Shown here piece by piece: positions 8,625-20,049 of a stretch of DNA of 22,500 bases; the first letter of the stretch is position 1, and every line of letters begins with the position of its first letter. The translations under genes were made by a program, and so were the position numbers. A model generated the notes under the pieces. The model worked only from the letters and a program-made list of their open reading frames with translations, was not told where the DNA came from and searched no databases. The DNA is from Deinococcus aetherius. Lineage in GTDB: Bacteria; Deinococcota; Deinococci; Deinococcales; Deinococcaceae. The DNA is taken from the NCBI RefSeq assembly GCF_025997855.1, contig NZ_AP026560.1, forward strand, positions 225,001-247,500, read 5' to 3'.

Positions 8625-9728
8625 CTACTGCAATGTCCGCTTCTGGAGCGGCACCCGCACGTCCACGCTCCGCTTGTTGCGCCACACCCGCAGGTTGACC
8701 GTCTGGCCGGGCCGCTTGGCGGCGACGAGGCGGATCACGTCGAAGCTGCCGCGCACCCGCTGGCCGTCCACCGCGACGATGATGTCCCCCAGGGGCGCGA
8801 GGAGCTGGCCCCGGCTGTTGCGCAGGGAACCGCGCAGTCCCGCCCGCGCCCCGGCGGTCCCGGCGGGCACCTCGTCCACCAGGGCGCCCTCGCTGCTGCT
8901 CAGCCCGGCGAGCTGGCGCAGGGCAGGCTCCAGGCTGTCGAGGTCCACCAGGGTCACCCCCAGGGTGCCGCGCTGGGGCACGCCGATTCTCTCCAGATCC
9001 TCCAGGCTCTGCCGCACGAGGTCGCCGGGGATGGCGATGCCGATCACGCCGGGGACGAAGTTGTTGGGCGCGGCGTTGGCGTCGGCCACCCCCACGACCG
9101 CCCCACGCGAGTCGAGGACCGGGCCGCCGCTGTTACCGCCCTGGATGTTGGTGGTGGTCACGAGGTACTGCCCGATCTCCCCGCCGAGCTGGTCGTTGCG
9201 GGGCACGTCGCGGGCGCTGGCGGCCACGCTGAACACCCCCGTCGCCACGAAGTTCGGAATCCGCAGCGGCGTGCCGATGGTGATGAGCTTCTGGCCCGGG
9301 AGCAGGCCCGCGCTGCGCCCGAAACTCAGGGTCCTGGGCGCCGTCACCCCCGACACCCGCAGGATGGCGATGTCGATGCCGGGGTCCACGCCCTCGACCC
9401 GCGCCGTCACCCGCCGCCCGTTGGAGAGGGTCACGCTGACCGACTCCTGGTACTGGATGACGTGGTAGTTCGTGACGATCAGGTCACGCTTGTAGAAAAA
9501 GCCCGTGCCCGTCTCCACCGGGTCGTCGCCCGCCTGAAGCACGTCCTTGCGCAGCCGGGCGTCCACCCGCACGACGGCCGGGAGGGCCTGCTGCGCCACC
9601 TCGACCGTGTTGATCTCGTCGGCGGTGACGAGAGTGCGCTGGGCCTGGACGCGGCCCGTGACGTAGGCGCCCGTCGCTGCGGCGAGAAGCAGCAGCGCGA
9701 GTCCGGCGGCACGGGCCAGGGACCTCAC
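8625..9728 (-). CDS. HtrA/DegP-like serine protease with one PDZ domain
   Basis: This 367-residue protein has an N-terminal membrane anchor or signal (residues 6-24, LARAAGLALLLLAAATGAY). A trypsin-fold protease domain follows, with the catalytic triad His89 (TNYHV), Asp119 (GIDIAIL) and Ser200 (GGNSGGPV), and then a single PDZ domain at about 255-360 (GTLGVTLVDL to RVRGSFDVI). It most likely acts outside the cytoplasmic membrane in quality control of damaged envelope proteins. The start is a GTG at 9728 that overlaps the stop of the FmdB-like gene as GTGA, so the two are coupled. The architecture resembles DegS/HtrA, with one PDZ domain rather than two. Confidence 0.92.
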   Translation of the reverse strand: MRSLARAAGLALLLLAAATGAYVTGRVQAQRTLVTADEINTVEVAQQALPAVVRVDARLRKDVLQAGDDPVETGTGFFYKRDLIVTNYHVIQYQESVSVTLSNGRRVTARVEGVDPGIDIAILRVSGVTAPRTLSFGRSAGLLPGQKLITIGTPLRIPNFVATGVFSVAASARDVPRNDQLGGEIGQYLVTTTNIQGGNSGGPVLDSRGAVVGVADANAAPNNFVPGVIGIAIPGDLVRQSLEDLERIGVPQRGTLGVTLVDLDSLEPALRQLAGLSSSEGALVDEVPAGTAGARAGLRGSLRNSRGQLLAPLGDIIVAVDGQRVRGSFDVIRLVAAKRPGQTVNLRVWRNKRSVDVRVPLQKRTLQ

Positions 9729-9973
9729 TCGCCCCCGCCGCCTTTGCCCCCGCCGTCCGTGCCGGTGGCCTTGCCCGCCCCCGCCTCGGCGGGCTTGGGC
9801 CGCGAGTCGGTCACGTAAAAGCCGCTGCCCCGGAACGCGATGCCGGGCTGCGAGGGCACGCGCTTGATGGGCGCGCCCGTCTCGGGGTGAACGGTCAGCG
9901 CCTCGTCGCGGATGCTCTGCTTGATCTCGTAGACTTCGCCGGTCTCGATGTTCTTGTAGACGTAGGTGGGCAT
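9725..9973 (-). CDS. FmdB-family small protein lacking zinc-ribbon cysteines
   Basis: This 82-residue protein has the FmdB-family layout: MPTYVY at the start, a middle IKQSIRDEALTVHPETGAPIKR, and GSGFYVTD near residue 55. In typical members two CxxC pairs form a zinc ribbon. Here the first is NIET after MPTYVYK and the second is HPET, so no cysteine is left in the protein. The C-terminal 25 residues are Gly/Lys/Pro-rich and probably disordered. It is upstream of and coupled to htrA (GTGA overlap). A TAGATT -10 and a GGAG ribosome binding site lie upstream. The family's function is poorly known, and this form cannot bind zinc in the usual way. Confidence 0.85.
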   Translation of the reverse strand: MPTYVYKNIETGEVYEIKQSIRDEALTVHPETGAPIKRVPSQPGIAFRGSGFYVTDSRPKPAEAGAGKATGTDGGGKGGGGE

Positions 9974-9983
9974 AGCCTCTTTT

Positions 9984-10000
9984 CTCCAGCGGCTAATCTA
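9984..10000 (-). promoter_or_regulatory. Leadered promoter and RBS of the fmdB-htrA unit
   Basis: On the minus strand a TAGATT -10 at 10000-9995 is followed by GGAG at 9987-9984, which lies 10 bases before the ATG at 9973. Unlike most genes here, this one has a leader with a Shine-Dalgarno sequence. Confidence 0.5.
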
Positions 10001-10053
10001 GCAAGGCGGGGGCTGGGAAAGGGGGAGGCAAGTCCCGGTGGGCCAGACGTGAA

Positions 10054-10081
10054 GACCCCCACCCGCTCAGGGGTGAGGGTC
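10054..10081 (-). terminator. Hairpin after acyl-CoA dehydrogenase gene
   Basis: The arms 10054-10064 and 10071-10081 (GACCCCCACCC and GGGTGAGGGTC) form an 11-bp stem with one wobble pair and a 6-base loop, 25 bases past the gene's stop codon. There is no long T run, so it may slow polymerase or protect the RNA end rather than be a full terminator. Confidence 0.55.
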
Positions 10082-10105
10082 CAGGTCGGAGGAGGAAGGT
10101 TCGGC

Positions 10106-11941
<1,836 letters not shown>

Positions 11942-11950
11942 AGGTGGTCT

Positions 11951-11956
11951 CCTCCT
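11951..11956 (-). promoter_or_regulatory. Shine-Dalgarno site deciding the acyl-CoA dehydrogenase start
   Basis: On the minus strand AGGAGG is 9 bases before the ATG at 11941, within a repeated GAGGAGGAG tract. It supports the MPQYKAPL start over the in-frame start at 12007. Confidence 0.7.
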
Positions 11957-11962
11957 CGGAGG

Positions 11963-11979
11963 TCGCCGAACGTCGGCGA
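11963..11979. promoter_or_regulatory. 17-bp perfect palindrome, candidate operator
   Basis: TCGCCGA-ACG-TCGGCGA has perfect 7-bp arms. It lies just upstream of the acyl-CoA dehydrogenase start region, between it and a weak TAGACT -10-like site on the minus strand (12012-12007). Fatty-acid genes are often controlled by TetR-type repressors that bind such dyads. The binding protein is unknown. Confidence 0.45.
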
Positions 11980-12123
11980 GCACTCCCGGTGTCGTTGCTT
12001 GTACCAAGTCTAAAACTTTCCGTGGCGAAAGTCACGCGGGCGAACAGCGGCCCGCTGGAGCCGCATGGCTGCACGAGAGAGTACGCAACGATACAACGGC
12101 TTTCCGGTGCAACTTGGATGGTT

Positions 12124-12140
12124 GTCCGTTCTTCACGGAC
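12124..12140. promoter_or_regulatory. 17-bp palindrome upstream of CRP-family gene
   Basis: GTCCGT-TCTTC-ACGGAC has perfect 6-bp arms and lies about 78 bases before the crp-like start. It does not match the CRP consensus TGTGA-N6-TCACA. It could be an operator or an RNA hairpin. Confidence 0.35.
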
Positions 12141-12201
12141 TGGGAGAACCCCCGCCGGGGTCCTGTCTTCTTTGCGGCCGTGTCTCAGGCAGAGTTTCGG
12201 G

Positions 12202-12207
12202 TATCCT
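12202..12207 (+). promoter_or_regulatory. Possible -10 element of CRP-family gene
   Basis: TATCCT is followed by 10 bases and the ATG at 12218, with no Shine-Dalgarno sequence. Confidence 0.4.
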
Positions 12208-12217
12208 GATCGAGATC

Positions 12218-12907
<690 letters not shown>

Positions 12908-13603
12908 CTAGAGCGGGCCTTGCAGGGACAGGTCCCCGTTCACCGTGCCCGCCTGGGCGGCGAGTTTGCGGCGTGCCTTCTCCGCCCACAGGTAGCGGGC
13001 GGCGAGCGTGCGGTGGGGAGACCAGGCGCGGACGACCTCGTTCTGTGCCTCGCGGGAAGTCGCCCCGGGGTGCAGCCGCTCCAACTCCTGCCGCAGCACG
13101 AGGTCCCCGAAGCTGAACACGTCGGGTCGGGCGAGGCCGAACATCAGGAACATCTCGACGGTCCAGCGCCCGATGCCGGGCAGGGGCGTCAGCCGCTCGA
13201 TCACCGCCTCGTCGGGCAGGGCCTCCAGGTGCGCGAAGTCCACCCGGCCGCCTTGCGCCGCCTCCGCGAGGGAGCGCACGGTGCGGACCTTGGCCCACGA
13301 CAGACCCAGGGCACGCAAATCGTCGGGTGCGGCGGTCAGGAGCGGCCCGGGCGCGACCTCCCCGAGCCTGTCCACCAGCCGCGCGTAGATGCTCGCCGCC
13401 GCCCGCACCGAAAGCTGCTGCCCGGCCACGCTGCGGACGAGGGTGCCGAAGGGGTCGGACGTGGGCGGGAGGACGGGCAGCGGCCCCACCCGCGCGACGA
13501 GTTCGGCGAGCGCCGGGTCACGGCCCAGCCACAGCACAGCCTCGGCGTGGTCGGAGAGGGGAAGGGCGGGGAGGGAGGACGGGGCGGTCACAGGAAGGGC
13601 CAT
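12908..13603 (-). CDS. alkA: DNA-3-methyladenine glycosylase II (AlkA-like)
   Basis: This 231-residue base-excision-repair enzyme removes alkylated purines from DNA. It belongs to the HhH-GPD superfamily. A first helical part contains FGTLVRSVAGQQLSVRAA (52-69), the helix-hairpin-helix is LPGIGRWTVEMF (141-152), and the catalytic Asp167 lies in FSFGDLVLRQ. It lacks the iron-sulfur cluster cysteines of Nth/MutY, and shortness and motif details favour AlkA over Ogg1. It is 40 bases downstream of dedA on the same strand with no separate -10 seen, so it is probably cotranscribed with dedA. Confidence 0.92.
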   Translation of the reverse strand: MALPVTAPSSLPALPLSDHAEAVLWLGRDPALAELVARVGPLPVLPPTSDPFGTLVRSVAGQQLSVRAAASIYARLVDRLGEVAPGPLLTAAPDDLRALGLSWAKVRTVRSLAEAAQGGRVDFAHLEALPDEAVIERLTPLPGIGRWTVEMFLMFGLARPDVFSFGDLVLRQELERLHPGATSREAQNEVVRAWSPHRTLAARYLWAEKARRKLAAQAGTVNGDLSLQGPL

Positions 13604-13643
13604 TCAAGCGCAGACGGCGAGCGGAGACGGTGGCGGCCGCTCC

Positions 13644-14255
<612 letters not shown>

Positions 14256-14263
14256 ATCCGCAC

Positions 14264-14269
14264 AGCCTA
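14264..14269 (-). promoter_or_regulatory. -10 element of dedA promoter
   Basis: On the minus strand TAGGCT ends 8 bases before the dedA ATG, with no ribosome binding site in between. Confidence 0.5.
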
Positions 14270-14342
14270 GCGAGTCGGGCCGGGGCTTACGTCCGCCAAA
14301 AGTGAGCGTTCCTTGCAGTGTCGCCCGGGCCGGAACGAACCC

Positions 14343-14348
14343 TAGACT
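14343..14348 (+). promoter_or_regulatory. -10 element of HAD gene
   Basis: TAGACT, then GCCCCC (6 bases), then the ATG at 14355: the typical leaderless layout of this window. Confidence 0.65.
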
Positions 14349-14354
14349 GCCCCC

Positions 14355-15029
<675 letters not shown>

Positions 15030-15045
15030 ACTTCCCGCGAGAGTC

Positions 15046-15109
15046 GCAGAAGGTGGAAGGCAGAAGGCCAAGGGTGGGTGCCCTCTGCTTTCCGCCTTTG
15101 ACCTCCTGC
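15046..15109. repeat. Imperfect inverted repeat after HAD gene
   Basis: The left arm starts GCAGAAGGTGGAAGGCAGAA, and the right arm (about 15081-15109) is its near reverse complement, ending TTGACCTCCTGC. The arms are built of AAGG/GAAGG-type units. Position and design resemble the repeats at 7819-7896 and 8542-8622, but the unit differs. It may also terminate the HAD transcript. Confidence 0.6.
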
Positions 15110-15147
15110 ATCCTTGGGCGCTCACTTTCGCGGAAGGTCCAATGAGA

Positions 15148-15178
15148 ACGCGCGCCGGAGGGTGACCTCGGCGCGCGT
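15148..15178 (-). terminator. Strong GC hairpin after ferritin-like gene
   Basis: ACGCGCGCCG (15148-15157) and CGGCGCGCGT (15169-15178) form a perfect 10-bp stem extended by AGG/CCT with a one-base bulge and a 4-base loop. On the minus strand it ends in TTCTCATT, 14 bases past the stop codon of the ferritin-like gene. Confidence 0.65.
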
Positions 15179-15192
15179 AGAGGGAAGAGGCT

Positions 15193-16134
15193 TTAGAGGG
15201 CGAGCAGTTTGCCCAGGTTGCCGTCGTCGGTCAGGCCGTTGGGGAAGAAGCCACCCTTGGTGGTGCCGCCCAGGAAGACGATGTTGCCCACCTGGCGGGG
15301 GGTGCGGCTGAACGCGATGCCGTTGGCGTCGGTAGGAACGATGTTCGCCTTGCCGTTCATCACGATGCCTTGGTCGCGGTCGTCGTTGCCGTCCACCGAG
15401 TCGCGCAGGTCGCTGATGGCCTGCACGATGTCCTGGACCTTGGGGAGCCCGGCGGGCTGCTCGTTGCGGCGCTGGTAGAGCAGGGTGCGGATGGCGCCGG
15501 AGTGGTACGCCTCGACGGCCAGGATGCCCGCCGCGTTCTCCAGGTTGCCGCCCGCGTTCTGGTCGTCGATGAAGCGCGCCGCGCCCTTGTACGCAGTGAC
15601 GCCCACGTCCTCAAAAATGAACGCGCCGTGCAGGAAGAACAGCTCGTTCGCGTAGGGGTTGAAGCCCTTGATCGCGCCCTTCGAGGCGGCCTGCCCGGCG
15701 GCGTCGAAGGCCGGACCGAGGTCGAGCTGGGGCTGGGTGACGGCGGCGCTCTTCAGCACCGAGCGGATGACCTTGACGTGGGCCTTCTCGTCGTCGGCGA
15801 TCTCCTCGGCGTAGGCGCGCACCTCGGCGCTCAGGCCGGGGATGCCCTGGCCGTTGAAGGCGCCCGCGTAGCCCGAGGGCAGGGTCACCATCTTGCTGTT
15901 GCCGCCCACCGCGTCCAGCTCGCCCAAGCGGCCCACGGCGGCGAGGTAGAAGGCGGCTTCCAGGTACTCCAGGTTCAGCGCGAAGTTGAAGATGGCCGCG
16001 TCGAGGCCGTTGTCCTTGCTGGGCTGCGTCGCGATGACGCTCGTGCAGCCGGACAGGACGGCGCCCGCACCCATCAGACCGGCCATGCCCAGGAACTTGC
16101 GGCGGCTGCTCATGCCCTGCGTGTCGTTGCTCAT
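15193..16134 (-). CDS. Tat-exported ferritin-like lipoprotein (desiccation-related family)
   Basis: This 313-residue protein has a twin-arginine signal SSRRKFLGM (9-17) and a lipobox LSGC with Cys30, so it is exported folded and lipid-anchored. The mature part is a ferritin-like four-helix bundle. Likely metal ligands are Glu56/Glu59 (NLEYLEAAFY), Glu116-x-x-His119 (DDEKAHV), Glu175 (IFEDVG) and Glu208-x-x-His211 (VEAYHSG). This matches the family that includes plant and Deinococcus desiccation-related proteins. It may bind iron or manganese at the envelope, but no enzyme activity can be inferred. A C-terminal beta-rich tail of about 80 residues follows the bundle. The ATG at 16134 has GGAGGG 7 bases upstream, and an upstream TTG reading is rejected because it would contain this site. 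Confidence 0.88.
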   Translation of the reverse strand: MSNDTQGMSSRRKFLGMAGLMGAGAVLSGCTSVIATQPSKDNGLDAAIFNFALNLEYLEAAFYLAAVGRLGELDAVGGNSKMVTLPSGYAGAFNGQGIPGLSAEVRAYAEEIADDEKAHVKVIRSVLKSAAVTQPQLDLGPAFDAAGQAASKGAIKGFNPYANELFFLHGAFIFEDVGVTAYKGAARFIDDQNAGGNLENAAGILAVEAYHSGAIRTLLYQRRNEQPAGLPKVQDIVQAISDLRDSVDGNDDRDQGIVMNGKANIVPTDANGIAFSRTPRQVGNIVFLGGTTKGGFFPNGLTDDGNLGKLLAL

Positions 16135-16643
16135 ATGTGAACCCTCCAAGAAACCAAGTGCGAATGGACGAACCGGACAGACGGCGAAGACCCGGGATCG
16201 TTCGAGGACGAACCCGTCACGCGTGAGGCAGGAGGTCTGCTCTCCTAGCGTTGCTTCACCCTGCCTCTATGCCACCCTACCCGCTTTGGATTACCCCCTT
16301 CGCCAAAAATCGAACATGATGAAGGCTGCATGAAAACCGTGGGCCATCCAGGAAAAGGGGTGTCCTCTCCCGGAGGTTCATCTGCCGGGCCCCTGTCCGC
16401 CGAGCGCCCGCTCTGAAACCCCCACACGTCGGCGACCTCCTCGGTCACCAATGCGCGGGTTCGTCTGACCCCGCTGAGCGCGTGCCCGGGGGCGGATGAG
16501 GACGGGCGGATCATCCTTCTGCACGTCCCCGCACACGTCTGCGAGACGACTTCCGCCCAAGAGAGACCCAGGCGAGAGACGCCCCCTCGCACGCGAGGGT
16601 TGGGGCGGGACTATCAGTGCTGGCGACCGGAACCCGGCGACTC
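16135..16643. other. Long non-coding region upstream of ferritin-like gene
   Basis: The region holds 509 bases without a convincing gene. Next to the ferritin-like start is the GGAGGG ribosome binding site (16142-16147). Further out are small dyads, such as GTTCG-AGGA-CGAAC near 16199-16212 and AGGAG/CTCCT near 16225-16245, that could fold in a 5' leader. An AT-richer block at 16281-16340 probably holds the promoter, though no single -35/-10 pair is convincing. From 16340 to 16579 no domain was recognised in any frame. The SDR hairpin lies at 16580-16607. Confidence 0.5.
16580..16607 (-). terminator. Terminator-like hairpin after SDR gene
   Basis: CGCCCC...CTCGC, AC, GCGAG...GGGGCG forms two stacked stems with a short asymmetric bulge, 37 bases past the SDR stop. 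On the minus strand it is followed by TCTCTCG. Confidence 0.5.
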
Positions 16644-17321
16644 CTACACGTCCGGGTACACCTTCAACTCCGTCACATGCGCCCGGTCGGGCCGGGTGAG
16701 CGCGTGGGCGACGCTCTTGGCGAGGCCGCGCGGGTCGATGAGGCGGTCCCATTCCATCCCCGCCTCACGGTTTTTCGGGGTGTCGACGGCGCCCATCGGG
16801 TACAGGACGCAGCCCCGGACCCCCCTGGCCTTGAGTTCGTCGTGGAGGCTCAGGACGTAGGCGGAGACGGCGGCCTTGCTCGCGGTGTAGAGCGCGGCCT
16901 TGGGACCGCTCAGGCGGGCGGCCTGCCCGGCGCTCACGCCCATGATCAGGCCGTCTTTCTGCCGCAACATGTGGGGCAGCACGCCCTGCACGGCGTGAAA
17001 GAGGGTCCGCATGTTCGTGTCGAACATCGCCCGGTAGTCCTCCTCCGTGGCCCTGGCCGCCTCCTGCGTGGTGAAGGCGCCGACCGTATGCACGAGCGCG
17101 TCCACCTTCACCTTTCGCAGGGCGTCCACGCTTGCTGGGTCGGTGAGGTCGAGGTCGAGCACCTCGGTGGCGGGAAAGCGGTCGGTGGCCTTGGCGAGGC
17201 TCTCGCCGCGCCCGACGAGGACGAGCTGCGCGCCCGCGTCCTCCAGTTCCTGGGCGATGGCGGTCGCCAATGCACCGCCCGCGCCCGTCAGCATGATCGT
17301 AGAGGAGCCGAGGTTCGCCAT
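16644..17321 (-). CDS. Short-chain dehydrogenase/reductase
   Basis: This 225-residue single-domain NAD(P)-dependent oxidoreductase has the Rossmann glycine motif TGAGGALA (12-19). An acidic DLDL follows the third strand (56-59), which contacts cofactor adenine. The catalytic triad is Ser130 (GVSAGQ), Tyr145 and Lys149 (YTASK). The usual NNAG motif is replaced by VHTVG (77-81). It is shorter than most classical SDRs (about 250) because the substrate-binding loop is small. The substrate is unknown. A TAGGCT -10 six bases before the ATG makes it an independent leaderless transcript although the M24 gene precedes it on the same strand. Confidence 0.92.
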   Translation of the reverse strand: MANLGSSTIMLTGAGGALATAIAQELEDAGAQLVLVGRGESLAKATDRFPATEVLDLDLTDPASVDALRKVKVDALVHTVGAFTTQEAARATEEDYRAMFDTNMRTLFHAVQGVLPHMLRQKDGLIMGVSAGQAARLSGPKAALYTASKAAVSAYVLSLHDELKARGVRGCVLYPMGAVDTPKNREAGMEWDRLIDPRGLAKSVAHALTRPDRAHVTELKVYPDV

Positions 17322-17327
17322 ACCCCC

Positions 17328-17333
17328 AGCCTA
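17328..17333 (-). promoter_or_regulatory. -10 element of SDR promoter
   Basis: On the minus strand TAGGCT is followed by GGGGGT (6 bases) and the ATG at 17321, an arrangement suited to leaderless transcription. Confidence 0.6.
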
Positions 17334-17393
17334 CCGGGCCCGGACGTTCAGAGGGCGTTAAGGCAGGGAATGGGGGGTGGGACTGGCGGGGTG

Positions 17394-18623
<1,230 letters not shown>

Positions 18624-18629
18624 GCGGGC

Positions 18630-18635
18630 AGGATA
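18630..18635 (-). promoter_or_regulatory. -10 element of M24 peptidase promoter
   Basis: On the minus strand TATCCT, six bases, then the ATG at 18623. Confidence 0.6.
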
Positions 18636-18704
18636 GGCGTGTCGGCGGGGAAGGGGACCGACCCCAGCCGGGGGGCGCGGCGTTCCGGTTTCCCCGGCGT
18701 GGTC

Positions 18705-18718
18705 TTGAGGCGGCTCAA
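18705..18718. promoter_or_regulatory. Dyad between M24 peptidase and channel genes
   Basis: TTGAG-GCGG-CTCAA has perfect 5-bp arms in the 130-base divergent promoter region. It lies 24 bases upstream of the channel -10 and may be an operator for either gene. Confidence 0.35.
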
Positions 18719-18741
18719 ACGCCCCGGGAAACGCACGCTGC

Positions 18742-18747
18742 TACGGT
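18742..18747 (+). promoter_or_regulatory. -10 element of channel gene
   Basis: TACGGT is followed by GCCCGC and the ATG at 18754, six bases on, without a ribosome binding site. Confidence 0.6.
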
Positions 18748-18753
18748 GCCCGC

Positions 18754-19584
18754 ATGTCCAGCCCGCCGGATTCCCAGCGTCTGCACCGCGAGCGCCTCGA
18801 ACTGCTGCGCCACCTCGACCGCCTGACCGACGCGCCCATGACCGTCCTCGGCTTCGTGTGGCTCGCCCTGCTCGTCGTGGACCTCACGCGTGGCCTGGGG
18901 CTGGGGCTTCAGCTTCTCAGCGACGTCATCTGGGGGCTGTTCGTGCTCGACTTCCTGCTGTCCTTCACGGTGGCGCCCGACAAGCGGGCCTACCTGCGCT
19001 CGAACTGGTTGACCCTCCTCTCCCTCCTCCTGCCCGCCCTGCGGGTGCTGCGCGCGGTGCGGGCGCTGCGGGCCGTGCGGCTGCTGCGGGCCACCCGTTC
19101 CCTGAACCTCGTGCGGCTCCTCACGTCCCTCAACCGGAGCTTTCGCGCCGCCGGGCGGGCCGTGCGTCGGCGCGGGGTGGGGTACGTGGCGCTCCTGACC
19201 CTCCTCGTCGGGCTGGCGGGGGCGGCGGGGATGCTCGCCTTCGAGGACGTGCCCGCCGCGCGGGAAAGCGGCCTCACCGATTACCTGTCCTGGCTGTGGT
19301 GGACCGCGATGATCCTCGTCACGATGGGCTCGGACTACTTCCCGAAGACGGCGGAGGGCCGCTTCCTCACCTGGCTCCTCGCCCTGTACGGCTTCGCGGT
19401 GTTCGGCTACATCACCGCGTCCGTCGCCAGCTTCTTTGTGGGCCGCGACCAGAACGCGTCGGGCGGCGACGACGAGGACGAGGTGACGAATGCCGCGCTT
19501 GGACGCGAACTCTCGGCCCTGCGGAAGGAGATCGCGGGGCTGCGGGCGGAGCTGGAACGGAGGAACGGGGGCGGCGGACCCTGA
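18754..19584 (+). CDS. Voltage-sensor ion channel with non-canonical filter
   Basis: This 276-residue membrane protein has the six-helix layout of voltage-gated cation channels. Hydrophobic S1-S3 lie near 30-92. S4 has Arg at every third position (97, 100, 103, 106, 109, 112, 115). S5 is near 143-162, a pore loop at 176-197, and S6 at 203-229. The pore helix WLWWTAMILV leads into TMGSDYFP (190-197), where K+ channels have TVGYGDxxP, so the second glycine of the filter is missing. An acidic linker and a short coiled coil (ELSALRKEIAGLRAELERR) end the protein and could tetramerise it. The fold is clear, but the ion carried is not. It is divergent from the M24 peptidase gene. Confidence 0.85.
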   Translation: MSSPPDSQRLHRERLELLRHLDRLTDAPMTVLGFVWLALLVVDLTRGLGLGLQLLSDVIWGLFVLDFLLSFTVAPDKRAYLRSNWLTLLSLLLPALRVLRAVRALRAVRLLRATRSLNLVRLLTSLNRSFRAAGRAVRRRGVGYVALLTLLVGLAGAAGMLAFEDVPAARESGLTDYLSWLWWTAMILVTMGSDYFPKTAEGRFLTWLLALYGFAVFGYITASVASFFVGRDQNASGGDDEDEVTNAALGRELSALRKEIAGLRAELERRNGGGGP

Positions 19585-19616
19585 ACGTCGAGGAGCCGGT
19601 CGGCGAAATCCGGGTT

Positions 19617-19978
19617 CTAGAAATCTTCGTTGTCCGGGATGGCCTGGGCGACGACCGCCCACCACCGACCCTCACGCTTCACGAACATGCGCAGAGAGTG
19701 CTGGCAGTGCACACCCGCCGGGGTGGTCGCCGTGAGGTGCCCGTCGACAGTGGCCGTCGTATCGAAAAGACGCACCGTTTCCCGGGTGAAGGCGAGTGTG
19801 TCCGGGGGCTCTCGACGGTGCGCCTCAGCATGTCGGGGCGGTCCACGCCGAGCGTGCCGTCGGGCCGCAGTCAGACCCGACCGTCGGCGAGAATCTTTTC
19901 GAGCACGCGGGCGTCACGTCGCTGGTAAGCCGCGTTCCTCCGTGCGTTGAGTTCCTTCACCACCTCCGACTCGTCCAC
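19617..19978 (-). pseudogene. Decayed NTF2-like (DUF4440/SnoaL-type) protein gene
   Basis: From a GTG at 19978 the frame reads VDESEVVKELNARRNAAYQR and continues to ILADGRV, then meets TGA at 19873-19871. The same frame continues as LRPDGTLGVDRPDMLRRTVES. At a five-base G run (19804-19808, C on the coding strand) the reading moves to another frame: PDTLAFTRETVRLFDTTATV, then TTPAGVHCQHSLRMFVKREG, RWWAVVAQAIPDNEDF and a TAG at 19619-19617. Together these pieces give a small NTF2-like protein. Such domains serve as enzymes, dimerisation modules or polyketide cyclases, and the role cannot be set here. One nonsense codon and one single-base deletion disable it. A leaderless -10 (TACACT, 6 bases before the GTG) is still intact. 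Confidence 0.75.
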
Positions 19979-19984
19979 GCCGGG

Positions 19985-19990
19985 AGTGTA
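19985..19990 (-). promoter_or_regulatory. -10 element of the NTF2-like pseudogene
   Basis: On the minus strand TACACT, six bases, then GTG at 19978: the window's leaderless layout, which supports this GTG as the old start. Confidence 0.5.
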
Positions 19991-20049
19991 GGCCGGTCTT
20001 CTCGATGATTCGGAGCAGGATGACGGCCCTCACGAACGGAGTGACCTCC

